Shown here one piece after another: positions 24,622 to 32,489 of a stretch of 64,000 nucleotides of DNA; positions within the stretch are counted from its first letter, which is position 1, and every line of letters begins with the position of its first letter. The notes under the pieces were generated by a model, which saw only the letters and a program-made list of their open reading frames with translations, ran no database searches and was not told the DNA's origin. Made by a program: the position numbers and the translations under genes. This DNA comes from Actinosynnema sp040640215 (GTDB taxonomy: Bacteria; Actinomycetota; Actinomycetes; Mycobacteriales; Pseudonocardiaceae). The stretch lies in NCBI RefSeq assembly GCF_040640215.1, contig NZ_JBFABG010000002.1, positions 620,001 through 684,000 of the forward strand, given 5' to 3'.

Positions 24622-26112
24622 TCACTCGACCGTGAAAAAAATCGAGTGCCAGCCGGTCGCGCCGTCCGGGACGGGCGCGACCCGCTCCGACGGCTGGGTG
24701 ACGCCGGCGCGGTCGGTGGCCCGGCACTCGACGGTGTGCCCGCCGGGCGGCAGGTCCAGTTCGGCGCGCCACATCCGCCAGGTCGACCCGTTGACCGCGA
24801 CCGCGAGCGCGGCGTCCCGCCACGGCCCGCCGTCCGTGCGCACCTCGACCTTCGCGACGCCGGTCGGCTGCGCCCAGGCCACCCCGCTCACCACGGTCCG
24901 GCCGCGCACCGTGGCGAACCCCTGCGGGCGGTCGATCCGCGACATCACCTTGACCGGGGCCCGCTGCCCCCAGCCGCGCTCCAGCCAGTACCCGCGCTTG
25001 TCCGCGAACGTGGTCAGCTCCAGGTCGACCACCCACTTCGTGGCCGACAGGTAGCCGTACAGGCCGGGGACGACGAGCCGCGCCGGGAAGCCGTGCTCGA
25101 CCGGCAGCGGCTCGCCGTTCATGCCCAGCGCGATCAGCGCGCCCCGGTCCTCCTCCAGCACCACGTCGACCGGTGAGCCGGCGGTCCACCCGTCGACGCT
25201 GGTGGAGTAGAGCTGGTCCGCGCCCGGCCGGACGCCCGCCTCCAGCAGCACGTCGCGCAGCGGGACGCCGATGAAGTTCGCGGTCGACACGTACGGACCG
25301 CCCACCTCGTTGGAGACGCAGGTCATCGTGATCGTGCGCTCGACCAGGTCGCGGTCGCGCAGGTCGGCGTAGCGGAGCCGGAGCTCGCGGTCGACCAGGC
25401 CGTGCACCCGGAGCTCCCAGTCCTCGGCCAGGACGCGCGGCACGCTCAGCGCCGTGTCGACCCGGTAGAAGTCCTGGTTCGGGGTGATGAAGGGGGGCGT
25501 GCCGTCCGCGACGAAGTCGACGCCGGCCGGGATCGCGGGAGCCGGGGTCGCGACCTTGAGCCGCCCGACCGCGCGGCGCGAGCCCTCGACGTCGCCCCGG
25601 GTGCCGAGGAACTGCCCGCCGAGGCCCGCGAGCACGCTCGCGCCGGCCGCGATCAGGAAGGTCCGGCGGCCCTCGCCGGGAGACGCCGAATCGGTCGCGA
25701 CGCGGTGCAGCCACCGGAAGACCAGGACCCCGACGACACCGGCCGCGATCGGCGCGAGGACGCCGAGGCTGCCCAGGTCCGGCCGGTAGAGCACGGCCGC
25801 CACGCCGACCGCGCCGAGGGCGGCGGCCAGGAGCGTGCCGGGCAGCGCGCTCCGGCGGGACAGCAGGCCCGCGACCACCGCGACGGCGGCGATCACCACG
25901 GCCATGCCGAGCAGCAGGACGAGCTTGTCGTAGGTGCCGAACGTGCGCACCGCGAAGTCCTTGAGCGGTGACGGCGTGAAGTCGATGGCGGTGTTGCCGA
26001 CCGCCAGGAACGGCGACGCGGTGGGTCCGACCAGCCCCGCGACGAGGTGCCCGGCCGCCAGGGCGGCGGCGACACCGAGGAAGCCGATCAGGGCAGCGGT
26101 CCAACGCGACAT
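24622..26112 (-). CDS. Membrane-anchored molybdopterin-dependent oxidoreductase (sulfite oxidase family)
   Basis: 496 residues. About five N-terminal transmembrane helices (1-170) carry an outer sulfite-oxidase-type Moco domain (about 205-400) and a C-terminal Mo-co dimerisation domain (about 400-496). The molybdenum-ligating cysteine is in TITMTCVSNEVGG (about C265). The enzyme is tethered like Rv0218 of M. tuberculosis; the substrate is unknown. Neighbouring fasciclin lipoprotein genes accompany such enzymes elsewhere. ATG start. Confidence 0.92.
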   Translation of the reverse strand: MSRWTAALIGFLGVAAALAAGHLVAGLVGPTASPFLAVGNTAIDFTPSPLKDFAVRTFGTYDKLVLLLGMAVVIAAVAVVAGLLSRRSALPGTLLAAALGAVGVAAVLYRPDLGSLGVLAPIAAGVVGVLVFRWLHRVATDSASPGEGRRTFLIAAGASVLAGLGGQFLGTRGDVEGSRRAVGRLKVATPAPAIPAGVDFVADGTPPFITPNQDFYRVDTALSVPRVLAEDWELRVHGLVDRELRLRYADLRDRDLVERTITMTCVSNEVGGPYVSTANFIGVPLRDVLLEAGVRPGADQLYSTSVDGWTAGSPVDVVLEEDRGALIALGMNGEPLPVEHGFPARLVVPGLYGYLSATKWVVDLELTTFADKRGYWLERGWGQRAPVKVMSRIDRPQGFATVRGRTVVSGVAWAQPTGVAKVEVRTDGGPWRDAALAVAVNGSTWRMWRAELDLPPGGHTVECRATDRAGVTQPSERVAPVPDGATGWHSIFFTVE

Positions 26113-26248
26113 GCGGGTAGTTCGGTACCGGGGCCGCCCCGGTTCGGTGAATCGGGGAGAAACCCGCGAACCACCCCCGACCGGAGCGGAGCGGCCCCGG
26201 TGTCAGGGCCGGGCGACGGGCGCGCGGGACCGGGCTCGCGGCAGCCCG

Positions 26249-26360
26249 TGATCAGGCCGGCCCGGGATCAGGCCGGGGCGGGATCAGGCCGGGGCGGGAT
26301 CAGGCCGGGGCGGGATCAGGCCGGGGCGGGATCAGGCCGGGGCGGGATCAGGCCAGGGCG
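26249..26360. repeat. 16-bp minisatellite overlapping a stop codon
   Basis: Seven tandem copies of GGATCAGGCCGGGGCG: the central copies (26265-26344) are identical, the first (TGATCAGGCCGGCCCG) and last (one G to A change) are diverged. The last copy holds the stop codon of the glutaredoxin-like gene on the minus strand (TCA at 26348-26350), so the array is that gene's 3' UTR. Every unit holds the same TCA and hence a minus-strand TGA. Confidence 0.9.
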
Positions 26361-26584
26361 GCGCGCAGGCGGTCTTCCTCGACGGACCAGTAGCCGTGCT
26401 CGGCACCGTCGACCAGGATCACCGGCACCCGGTCGCCGTACTCGGCGCGGAGCTCGCGGTCGCCGTCGACGTCCAGCACCTCCCACGGCACGCCGAGCTC
26501 GCCGCAGATCCGTTCGAGGTCGGCCTTGGCCTGGTCGCAGGCGTGGCAGTCGACGCGGCCCAGCAGGGTGACGTGGTGGCTCAC
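26348..26584 (-). CDS. Glutaredoxin-family small redox protein, Rv0508-like
   Basis: 78 residues with one thioredoxin fold. VDCHACDQAK carries the CXXC pair, and the cis-proline lies in RVPVILVDG. Proteins like this probably use mycothiol-linked or thioredoxin reductase electrons in actinomycetes, which lack glutathione. GTG start at 26584. In M. tuberculosis the homologue directly precedes hemA; here the Moco and fasciclin genes and rex lie in between. Confidence 0.9.
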   Translation of the reverse strand: MSHHVTLLGRVDCHACDQAKADLERICGELGVPWEVLDVDGDRELRAEYGDRVPVILVDGAEHGYWSVEEDRLRAALA

Positions 26585-26664
26585 CCGCCCATCATCGCGC
26601 ACCGGCCGACGGCGGCGGACGGGCCTCCGACCCCCCGCGTGACCGGGGAGCCGGGGCCGGGTGG

Positions 26665-28134
26665 TCAGGAGAGCGGGAGCCGCAGGCGGGCGCGGGCGAG
26701 CTTGCCGGTGGGCGAGTGCGGCAGGGCCGCGGCGAACTCGACCGTCGACGGGACCTTGAACTTCGCGAGCCGGGCGGCGCAGTGCTCCTTGACCGCGTCC
26801 TCGGTCAGGTCCGCCCCCTCGTCGAGCACGACCACGACCTTGACCGACTCGCCGGTCCGCTCGTCGGGCACGCCCACCGCCGCCGCCTCGCCCACGCCGG
26901 CCAGTTCGGCGACGACCTGCTCGACCTCGTGCGGGTAGACGTTGAAGCCGTTGACGATGATCAGGTCGCCCGCCCGGTCCACCAGGTGCAGGTCGCCGTC
27001 CTCGTCGAGGTAGCCGACGTCGCCGGTGCGGAACCAGCCCTCGGGGTCGGGGCCGTGCGCGCCGTCCGGCCAGTAGCCGCTGAACAGGTTCGGGCCGCGC
27101 ACCGCGACCAGGCCGGTGCCCGGCTCGTCCTCGTCCAGGTCCAGCGGACGGCCGTCGGTGTCCACCAGGCGCACCTCGACACCGGGCAGCGCCCGGCCCA
27201 CCGAACCCGGCTTGGGCGTGCCGCCGACCAGCGCGGACGTCAGCACGGGACCGGTCTCGGTCAGGCCGTAGCCCTCGTAGACGGGCAGGCCCACGGCCTG
27301 CCGCACGCCGTCCAGCACGCCCGGCGCGAGCGGCGCGGCACCCGAGGTGAACAGCCGCACGGTGGCCAGGTCGGCGCGCAGCCGCTCGACCGGCCGGGCC
27401 AGGATCGCCTGGTACATCGGCGGGACGCCGATCACCGCGGTCACCCGGTGCTCCCGGATCGCGGAGAGCGCCGCGTCGGGGTCGAACCGCTCCAGCAGCA
27501 CGGCCGTCGCGCCCGCGCCCGCCACCTGGAACAGGCCCGGACCCAGGCCGTAGACGTGGAACAGCGGCAGCGCCAGCAGCACCCGGTCGCCGGCGGTCAC
27601 CGGCGCGGGGCGCAGGGACGCGCACTGGTCGACGTTCGCCAGCAGCGCCCGGTGCGACAGCATCGCGCCGCGCGGCACGCCGGACGTCCCGGACGTGTAG
27701 CCGAGCACGGCCAGGTCCTCGCCGGAGCCGATGGCCGCGAACTCGTCACCGGGCGCGAGCTCGGGTTCGGGGAGCGCGGTGGCGTCCGAGCCGCCGGCGT
27801 CGCCGACCAGCAGGCGCGCGCCGCTGTCCGCGACGAGCCGCTGGAGCTCACGCGTGGGCTGGCCCGGACCGGCTGGCACGACCACGCCGCCGGCGCGCAG
27901 CACGCCGAACACGGCCACGCAGAACGCGGGACCGGCGGGCAGCCGCACCACCACGCGGTCACCGGGTTCGACACCGGCATCCACCAGTCGGTGGGCCTCG
28001 CGATCCACGAACGAATTAAGTTGGGACCAGGTGTAACTATTCGCAGTCGTGACATCCACCAGTGCCACGTGCTTGGGTCCACGGTGCGCGGAGGCGCGAA
28101 CCAGGTCGGCGACGTTGTGTGCGGAAGCGGTCAA
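26665..28134 (-). CDS. Class I adenylate-forming enzyme (fatty acyl-CoA/acyl-AMP ligase)
   Basis: 489 residues. ATP-binding loop YTSGTSGVPRGAMLSHR, the aromatic motif YEGYGLTETGP, hinge FRTGDVGYLDEDG and the C-terminal catalytic lysine in PTGKLARAR are all present. It activates a carboxylic acid to an acyl-adenylate, then usually to a CoA thioester; the chain length is not predictable. A TTG start at 28134 is chosen because AGGAGGT lies four bases upstream and no ATG/GTG is suitably placed. It is transcribed away from the bldN gene. Confidence 0.88.
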   Translation of the reverse strand: MTASAHNVADLVRASAHRGPKHVALVDVTTANSYTWSQLNSFVDREAHRLVDAGVEPGDRVVVRLPAGPAFCVAVFGVLRAGGVVVPAGPGQPTRELQRLVADSGARLLVGDAGGSDATALPEPELAPGDEFAAIGSGEDLAVLGYTSGTSGVPRGAMLSHRALLANVDQCASLRPAPVTAGDRVLLALPLFHVYGLGPGLFQVAGAGATAVLLERFDPDAALSAIREHRVTAVIGVPPMYQAILARPVERLRADLATVRLFTSGAAPLAPGVLDGVRQAVGLPVYEGYGLTETGPVLTSALVGGTPKPGSVGRALPGVEVRLVDTDGRPLDLDEDEPGTGLVAVRGPNLFSGYWPDGAHGPDPEGWFRTGDVGYLDEDGDLHLVDRAGDLIIVNGFNVYPHEVEQVVAELAGVGEAAAVGVPDERTGESVKVVVVLDEGADLTEDAVKEHCAARLAKFKVPSTVEFAAALPHSPTGKLARARLRLPLS

Positions 28135-28264
28135 GTCGACCTCCTGGTGAACCTCTGCGGACCTCCGCGCAAGTCTGTCACGCGCCGGCGGCGTCACGCA
28201 GTGCTGCCGAACGCGTCGCAGGTTCAAGACCACTCGCCGCTACCTACTACGGAGTAACAACACG

Positions 28265-28270
28265 TATGCT
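28265..28270 (+). promoter_or_regulatory. Possible -10 box of bldN
   Basis: TATGCT matches the housekeeping -10 consensus in four of six bases, 36 bases before the ATG. No good -35 box is present, so activation or a different sigma factor is possible. GTAAC at 28254-28258 resembles an ECF -35 box, but no matching -10 follows. Confidence 0.3.
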
Positions 28271-28306
28271 GCCCGCACGGCGACTCTGTGGAGGTGCCGC
28301 GAGCCG

Positions 28307-28951
28307 ATGACCGCAAGGGCGCGCGACAAGACGGGACGGACACTCCGCTCGATGTGGGGTGCGGGCGGGCGGTCCAGCACGATCCGCGGTGCGCAGGACG
28401 ATGCGGTGGAAGAACCGTGGGACCTCGTCCGCGCCGCCCAGTCCGGAGACACGGACGCGTTCGGCGCGCTCTACGACCGGTACGTGGACGTGGTCTTCCG
28501 GTACGTGCTGTTCCGGGTCGGTGACCGCACCCTGGCCGAGGACGTCACCAGCGAGACGTTCCTCCGCGCGCTGCGCAGCATCGGGTCCATCAGCTACCAG
28601 GGCCGGGACGTGGGTGCGTGGTTCGTCACCATCGCCCGCAACATCGTCTTCGACCACGTGAAGTCCAGCCGCTACCGGCTGGAGGTCACGACCGCCGAGC
28701 CGGCGGACAACCGCGAGGTCACCAGCGGTCCCGAGCAGGAGGTGCTGACCGGCGCGGCCAATGCGGAACTCCTGAAATGCGTCGCCCAATTGGGTGAAGA
28801 CCAGCGGGAATGCATTACTCTCCGTTTCATCCAGGGCTTGTCCGTGGCGGAGACGGCCGCGAAGATGGGGCGCAACGAAGGCGCGATCAAGGCCCTGCAA
28901 CACCGCGCCGTGCGCAGGCTGGCCCAACTGCTGCCGAACTGGCTGCGGTGA
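28307..28951 (+). CDS. bldN: BldN-type ECF RNA polymerase sigma factor
   Basis: 214 residues. Sigma region 2 (about 45-110: DAFGALYDRYVDVVFRYVLF, LTSET-like VTSETFLRALRSIG, GAWFVTIARN) and region 4 (about 150-205: ECITLRFIQGLSVAETA, KALQHRAVRRLAQLLP) closely match Streptomyces BldN. A basic 35-residue N-terminal extension precedes them, shorter than the cleaved pro-sequence of S. coelicolor. GGAGG lies about 13 bases before the ATG. BldN drives aerial-growth genes in Streptomyces. The location near rex-hemA and the adjacent DUF5667 gene repeat the bldN-rsbN arrangement. Confidence 0.88.
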   Translation: MTARARDKTGRTLRSMWGAGGRSSTIRGAQDDAVEEPWDLVRAAQSGDTDAFGALYDRYVDVVFRYVLFRVGDRTLAEDVTSETFLRALRSIGSISYQGRDVGAWFVTIARNIVFDHVKSSRYRLEVTTAEPADNREVTSGPEQEVLTGAANAELLKCVAQLGEDQRECITLRFIQGLSVAETAAKMGRNEGAIKALQHRAVRRLAQLLPNWLR

Positions 28952-28999
28952 TCCGGTCGCCACGATCGCGTGGTCCTGGGACGTGCCCCTCGTGCCCGC

Positions 29000-29027
29000 G
29001 TAACCCCGGCACCCGCGGGTTCGTTAC
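29000..29027 (+). promoter_or_regulatory. ECF-type promoter before the RsbN-like gene
   Basis: GTAACC (29000-29005), a 16-base spacer and CGTTAC (29022-29027). GTAAC/CGTT with this spacing is the form used by ECF sigma factors. It is probably read by BldN itself, giving a feedback loop; in Streptomyces rsbN is a sigma-BldN target. Confidence 0.6.
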
Positions 29028-29060
29028 CCGGGGCAGGAACCCCTGACGAGTCGGTGCGGG

Positions 29061-30161
29061 ATGGTGGGCAGAGGGATCACGCCACTAGGGCGTCACAGGC
29101 AGCGCGAGGAGTTCGCCCGCGCCGTCGACGCGCTGCCCGGGGAAGTCGACCCGGCCTTCGCCGACGAGCTCGCCGCGGTCGCGCTGCTGCGGGAAGCCGC
29201 AGTGACGAGCGGACCCGACGAGGCGGCCAGGGCGCGCATGCGGGAGCGGGTGCTCGGTGCCACCCCGCCCCCGGTGACCGCGCTCGACCGGCGGCGTCCG
29301 CGCGGCGGGGCCCGGGGCCGGTTGGCGGTCGCCCTCGCCGCCGCGCTCTGCCTGGTGTTCTCGCTGGCGGGGATGAGCCTCCTGCTGTCCCGCGACGCGC
29401 TGCCCGGCGACGCGCTGTACGGCGTCAAGCGCACCGCCGAATCGGCCTCGCTCGGCCTGACCTTCGACGAGGAGTCCAAGGGCTACAAGCGCCTGGAGTT
29501 CGCCTCCGCCCGGATCTCGGAGATGGAGGTCCTGGTCGACCGGTACCGCGACTCCGGCGGCGGCCCGCTGGGAGGCCACCTCACCGCGCTGACCGACTTC
29601 GACGCCGACGCCGCCGCCGGTTCCCGCGTGCTGGCCGCGCACGGCTCGACCGCGGACGAGCGCGCGCTCGGCTCGCTGCGCGAGTGGGCCGGTGCCCAGG
29701 CGGGTCGCCTGGGCGGCCTCCGCGACCGGCTGCCCGCCGAGGCGGTCGGTCGTGCCGCCACCTCCCTGGACCTGCTGGACCGGATCGCCCGCCGCACCGC
29801 CGAGCTGGCCGCGCGGACCCGCTGCGCGGCCGTGACGACCGGGCAGTTCGACGAGGTCGGCCCGGTGCCAGCGACCGACGAGTGCGCCGCGCCGCCGATC
29901 GCGCCCGGCACCTCCGCGACACAGCCGCCGGGCACGTCGGTCGCCGAGACCCCGCCCCCCGCACCGGGCACGGTCACCGCCACGTCCGCACCCGCGCCCG
30001 CCCCCGTGCCCCCGCCCACCGCGCCCCCGGGCGGCGGCACCACGCCCGGCACCAGCCGGCCCGGTCTGCCCGTCCCGTCGATCACCCTGACCGTCGAGCC
30101 GCCCGTCCGGCTGCCGCCCCTGCCCATCACGCTGCCGCCGCTGCCCGGCCTCATCCGCTGA
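29061..30161 (+). CDS. RsbN-like DUF5667 membrane protein, probable anti-sigma factor of BldN
   Basis: 366 residues. The cytoplasmic part (about 1-85) contains EFARAVDALPG and a helical segment that would bind the sigma factor. One transmembrane helix (about 88-110) leads to an outer helical DUF5667 domain (about 115-245: ALYGVKRTAESASLGLTF) and a 95-residue Pro/Thr-rich tail. Streptomyces RsbN is a membrane anti-sigma factor of BldN with the same order of parts. The Pro-rich tail may span the wall. ATG at 29061; a GTG at 29064 is possible. Confidence 0.8.
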   Translation: MVGRGITPLGRHRQREEFARAVDALPGEVDPAFADELAAVALLREAAVTSGPDEAARARMRERVLGATPPPVTALDRRRPRGGARGRLAVALAAALCLVFSLAGMSLLLSRDALPGDALYGVKRTAESASLGLTFDEESKGYKRLEFASARISEMEVLVDRYRDSGGGPLGGHLTALTDFDADAAAGSRVLAAHGSTADERALGSLREWAGAQAGRLGGLRDRLPAEAVGRAATSLDLLDRIARRTAELAARTRCAAVTTGQFDEVGPVPATDECAAPPIAPGTSATQPPGTSVAETPPPAPGTVTATSAPAPAPVPPPTAPPGGGTTPGTSRPGLPVPSITLTVEPPVRLPPLPITLPPLPGLIR

Positions 30162-30200
30162 TCGCTACCCTGTCCCCATCGGACGCTGGGAGGCGCTGAC

Positions 30201-31091
30201 GTGGTGAGAAGGCGTGTGGTCGAGAGCTCGGCGGAACGGGAGAGGCTCGCCGAACTGGCCGGTGAGGCCTCGGCCGACGCCGCGCTGGCCTCCGCGCGCG
30301 CACCGGGCGCGGACGCTCCCACCGACCTGACCGCCGCCGCGTTCTTCGACGTGGACAACACGATGATGATGGGCGCGTCGATCTTCCACTTCGCGCGCGG
30401 CCTGGCCGCGCGCAAGTACTTCCGGAACTCGGACCTGGCCGGGTTCGCGTGGCAGCAGATCAAGTTCCGGGTGGGCGGTCGCGAGGACCCGCAGAGCGTG
30501 CAGGCGTCCCGGGAGCAGGCGCTGTCGTTCGTGGCGGGCCGGTCGGTCGCGGAGCTGGTCAGCCTCGGCGAGGAGATCTTCGACGAGCTGATGGCCGACA
30601 AGATCTGGACCGGCACGCAGGCCCTGGCGCAGATGCACCTGGACGCCGGGCAGCGGGTGTGGCTGGTCACCGCCACCCCGGTCGAGCTCGCCCAGATCAT
30701 CGCCCGGCGGCTCGGGTTGACCGGCGCGCTCGGGACCGTGTCGGAGAGCGAAGAGGGCATCTACACCGGCAAGCTCGTCGGCGACCTGCTGCACGGCCGG
30801 GCGAAGGCGCACGCGGTGCGCTCGCTGGCCGCCAAGGAGGGCCTGGACCTGCGGCGGTGCACGGCGTACTCGGACTCGGTGAACGACGTGCCGATGCTGT
30901 CCGTGGTGGGCACCGCCGTCGCGGTGAACCCCGACTCGGGCCTGCGCGACACCGCGCGCAAGCGCGGCTGGGAGATCCGCGACTTCCGGACCGCCCGCAA
31001 GGCCGTCAAGATCGGCGTGCCGTCCGTGCTGGGAGCGGGTCTGGTCGCGGGTGCGATCGCCGCCGGTGTCGCGTACCGCCGCCGTGGCTGA
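30201..31091 (+). CDS. serB1: HAD-IB hydrolase, SerB1-like phosphatase
   Basis: 296 residues. HAD motif I is FFDVDNTMMMG (nucleophile and acid/base aspartates), motif II VTATPVELA, motif IV YSDSVNDVPML. A helical cap follows motif I, and a C-terminal hydrophobic helix (about 272-290) ends in basic residues, so it may be membrane-attached. Related to Rv0505c, annotated as phosphoserine phosphatase but with a loosely defined substrate. GTG start with GGGAGG upstream. It overlaps the next gene by eight bases. Confidence 0.88.
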   Translation: MVRRRVVESSAERERLAELAGEASADAALASARAPGADAPTDLTAAAFFDVDNTMMMGASIFHFARGLAARKYFRNSDLAGFAWQQIKFRVGGREDPQSVQASREQALSFVAGRSVAELVSLGEEIFDELMADKIWTGTQALAQMHLDAGQRVWLVTATPVELAQIIARRLGLTGALGTVSESEEGIYTGKLVGDLLHGRAKAHAVRSLAAKEGLDLRRCTAYSDSVNDVPMLSVVGTAVAVNPDSGLRDTARKRGWEIRDFRTARKAVKIGVPSVLGAGLVAGAIAAGVAYRRRG

Positions 31092-31485
31092 GCCCGTGGC
31101 CGGGACCGCCCGGTACGTCCGCTTCCAGGCGACGGTCCCCAACGCGCACGGCCTCTACCCGGGCATCTTCGGCCTGGTCAACCGCCTGGCCCGGGAGGGC
31201 CGGCTGACCGCCGAGCAGGACGGGTTCCGGCGGACCGCCAACGCCTGGTACGACGCCGCCTACACCACCCCGACGAGCGTCGACCCGGACGTCTACGACC
31301 TCGTGCTGCACCCCGGCGCGGTCGCCTGGTTCAAGTCGTCGGCCGAACACCTGATCAGCCGCGTGGACGGCTACCTGGACGTCCTCGCCGCGCACGGGGT
31401 GGGCTGCGAGCGGGTGACCACGGACGACCCCGGCGTGATCGTGTACGAGGACGACGAGCAGGTCATCGCCAAGCCCCGCCCCTGA
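31084..31485 (+). CDS. Uncharacterised 133-aa protein coupled to the SerB1-like gene
   Basis: No family recognised. The GTG at 31084 overlaps the phosphatase stop, implying coupling. A soluble alpha/beta protein: RYVRFQATVPNAHGLYPGIFGLVNRLAREG, then AWYDAAYTTPTSVDPDVYD, VAWFKSSAEHLI and GVIVYEDDEQVIA. The many aromatic and charged residues suggest a ligand-binding or small enzymatic domain. It ends just before a bidirectional hairpin. Confidence 0.75.
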   Translation: MAEPVAGTARYVRFQATVPNAHGLYPGIFGLVNRLAREGRLTAEQDGFRRTANAWYDAAYTTPTSVDPDVYDLVLHPGAVAWFKSSAEHLISRVDGYLDVLAAHGVGCERVTTDDPGVIVYEDDEQVIAKPRP

Positions 31486-31505
31486 CGCCCCGGGCCGTCG
31501 GGGCG
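31486..31505. terminator. Bidirectional hairpin between convergent genes
   Basis: CGCCCCG and CGGGGCG, a 7-bp stem with a 6-base loop, between stops at 31485 and 31510. Confidence 0.55.
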
Positions 31506-31509
31506 CGGC

Positions 31510-32469
31510 TCAGCCCAGGAACACGTTCCGGCGCTGGGTGAGCAGGCGGTACAGGGTCTGCTGGATGGTCTCCCGGACCTGGTCGGTCAGGTTGAAGACC
31601 AGCATCGGGTCGTCCGCCGCGTGCTCGCCGTGCACGTCCGTGCGGATCGGCTCGCCGAACTCGATGTACCACTTGGACGGCAGCGGGATCGCGCCGAGCG
31701 GGCCGAGCAGCGGGAAGAACGGGGTGATCGGGAAGTAGGGCAGGCCGAACAGCCGGGCCAGCGCCTTGACGTCGCCGATCTTGGGGTAGATCTCCTCCGC
31801 GCCCACGATCGAGCACGGGATGATCGGCACGCCGGTGTCCAGCGCCGCCGAGACGAACCCGCCCCGGCCGAACCGCTGCAACTTGTACCGGTCCTTGAAC
31901 GGCTTGCCGATGCCCTTGAAGCCCTCCGGCCACACCCCCACCAGCTCGCCGGAGCGCAGCAGCCGCTCGGCGTCGGGGTTGCACGCCAGCGTCTGGCCGG
32001 ACTTGCGCGCCAGCGCGCCCAGCACCGGCGTCTTGAACACCAGGTCGGCACCGAGCATCCGCAGGTGCCGGTGGGCCGGGTGCTCCGCGCGCACCGCGTA
32101 CGCCGTCATGGTCGCGTCCAGCGGCAGCGTGCCCGAGTGGTTGGCCACGATGAGCGCACCGCCCTCGGCGGGCACGTTGTGCAGCCCGATGGTCTCCACC
32201 CGGAACCACTTCTCGTACAGCGGCCTCAGCGGCGGCAGCAGGAGGTGGTCGGTCAGGTCCGGGTCGAAGCCGAACTCGTCCACCTCGTAGTCGCCCCGCA
32301 CCCGGCGGCGGGCGAACGCGAGCAGGTCGGCCAGCCGGCGCTCCCAGTCCGACGGGGGCGCGGTCGGGGCGGGCGCGGTCGACACGGGGGGTTCCACCGC
32401 CGCCGGGCGTCGTCGCCGGGACGCGCCCCGGTCCGGGTCGTGCAGCGGGATGACCCGTGCGTCGGCCAC
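31510..32469 (-). CDS. PlsC-like 1-acylglycerol-3-phosphate acyltransferase family protein
   Basis: 319 residues. The catalytic motif is NHSGTLPLDA (H-x5-D instead of the usual H-x4-D), followed by a WPEGFKGIGKPFKDRY block and GVPIIPCSIVG. A Pro-rich, disordered first 50 residues precede the domain. Like Rv0502, it is larger than lysophosphatidate acyltransferases and its substrate is unproven. GTG at 32469 with GAGGAGG upstream. It follows the epimerase gene by 20 bases, in one operon. Confidence 0.88.
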   Translation of the reverse strand: MADARVIPLHDPDRGASRRRRPAAVEPPVSTAPAPTAPPSDWERRLADLLAFARRRVRGDYEVDEFGFDPDLTDHLLLPPLRPLYEKWFRVETIGLHNVPAEGGALIVANHSGTLPLDATMTAYAVRAEHPAHRHLRMLGADLVFKTPVLGALARKSGQTLACNPDAERLLRSGELVGVWPEGFKGIGKPFKDRYKLQRFGRGGFVSAALDTGVPIIPCSIVGAEEIYPKIGDVKALARLFGLPYFPITPFFPLLGPLGAIPLPSKWYIEFGEPIRTDVHGEHAADDPMLVFNLTDQVRETIQQTLYRLLTQRRNVFLG

Positions 32470-32489
32470 GTGCACCTCCTCGGCGGGGT

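Noticed and set aside
26249..26360. Possible CRISPR array
   Set aside because: The 16-base units are contiguous with no spacers and no cas genes are present; it is a tandem minisatellite.
26665..28134. Biosynthetic gene cluster suggested by two adenylate-forming enzymes (also 46351-47913)
   Set aside because: No carrier protein, ketosynthase or condensation domain is nearby; both enzymes look like stand-alone acyl-CoA ligases 18 kb apart.
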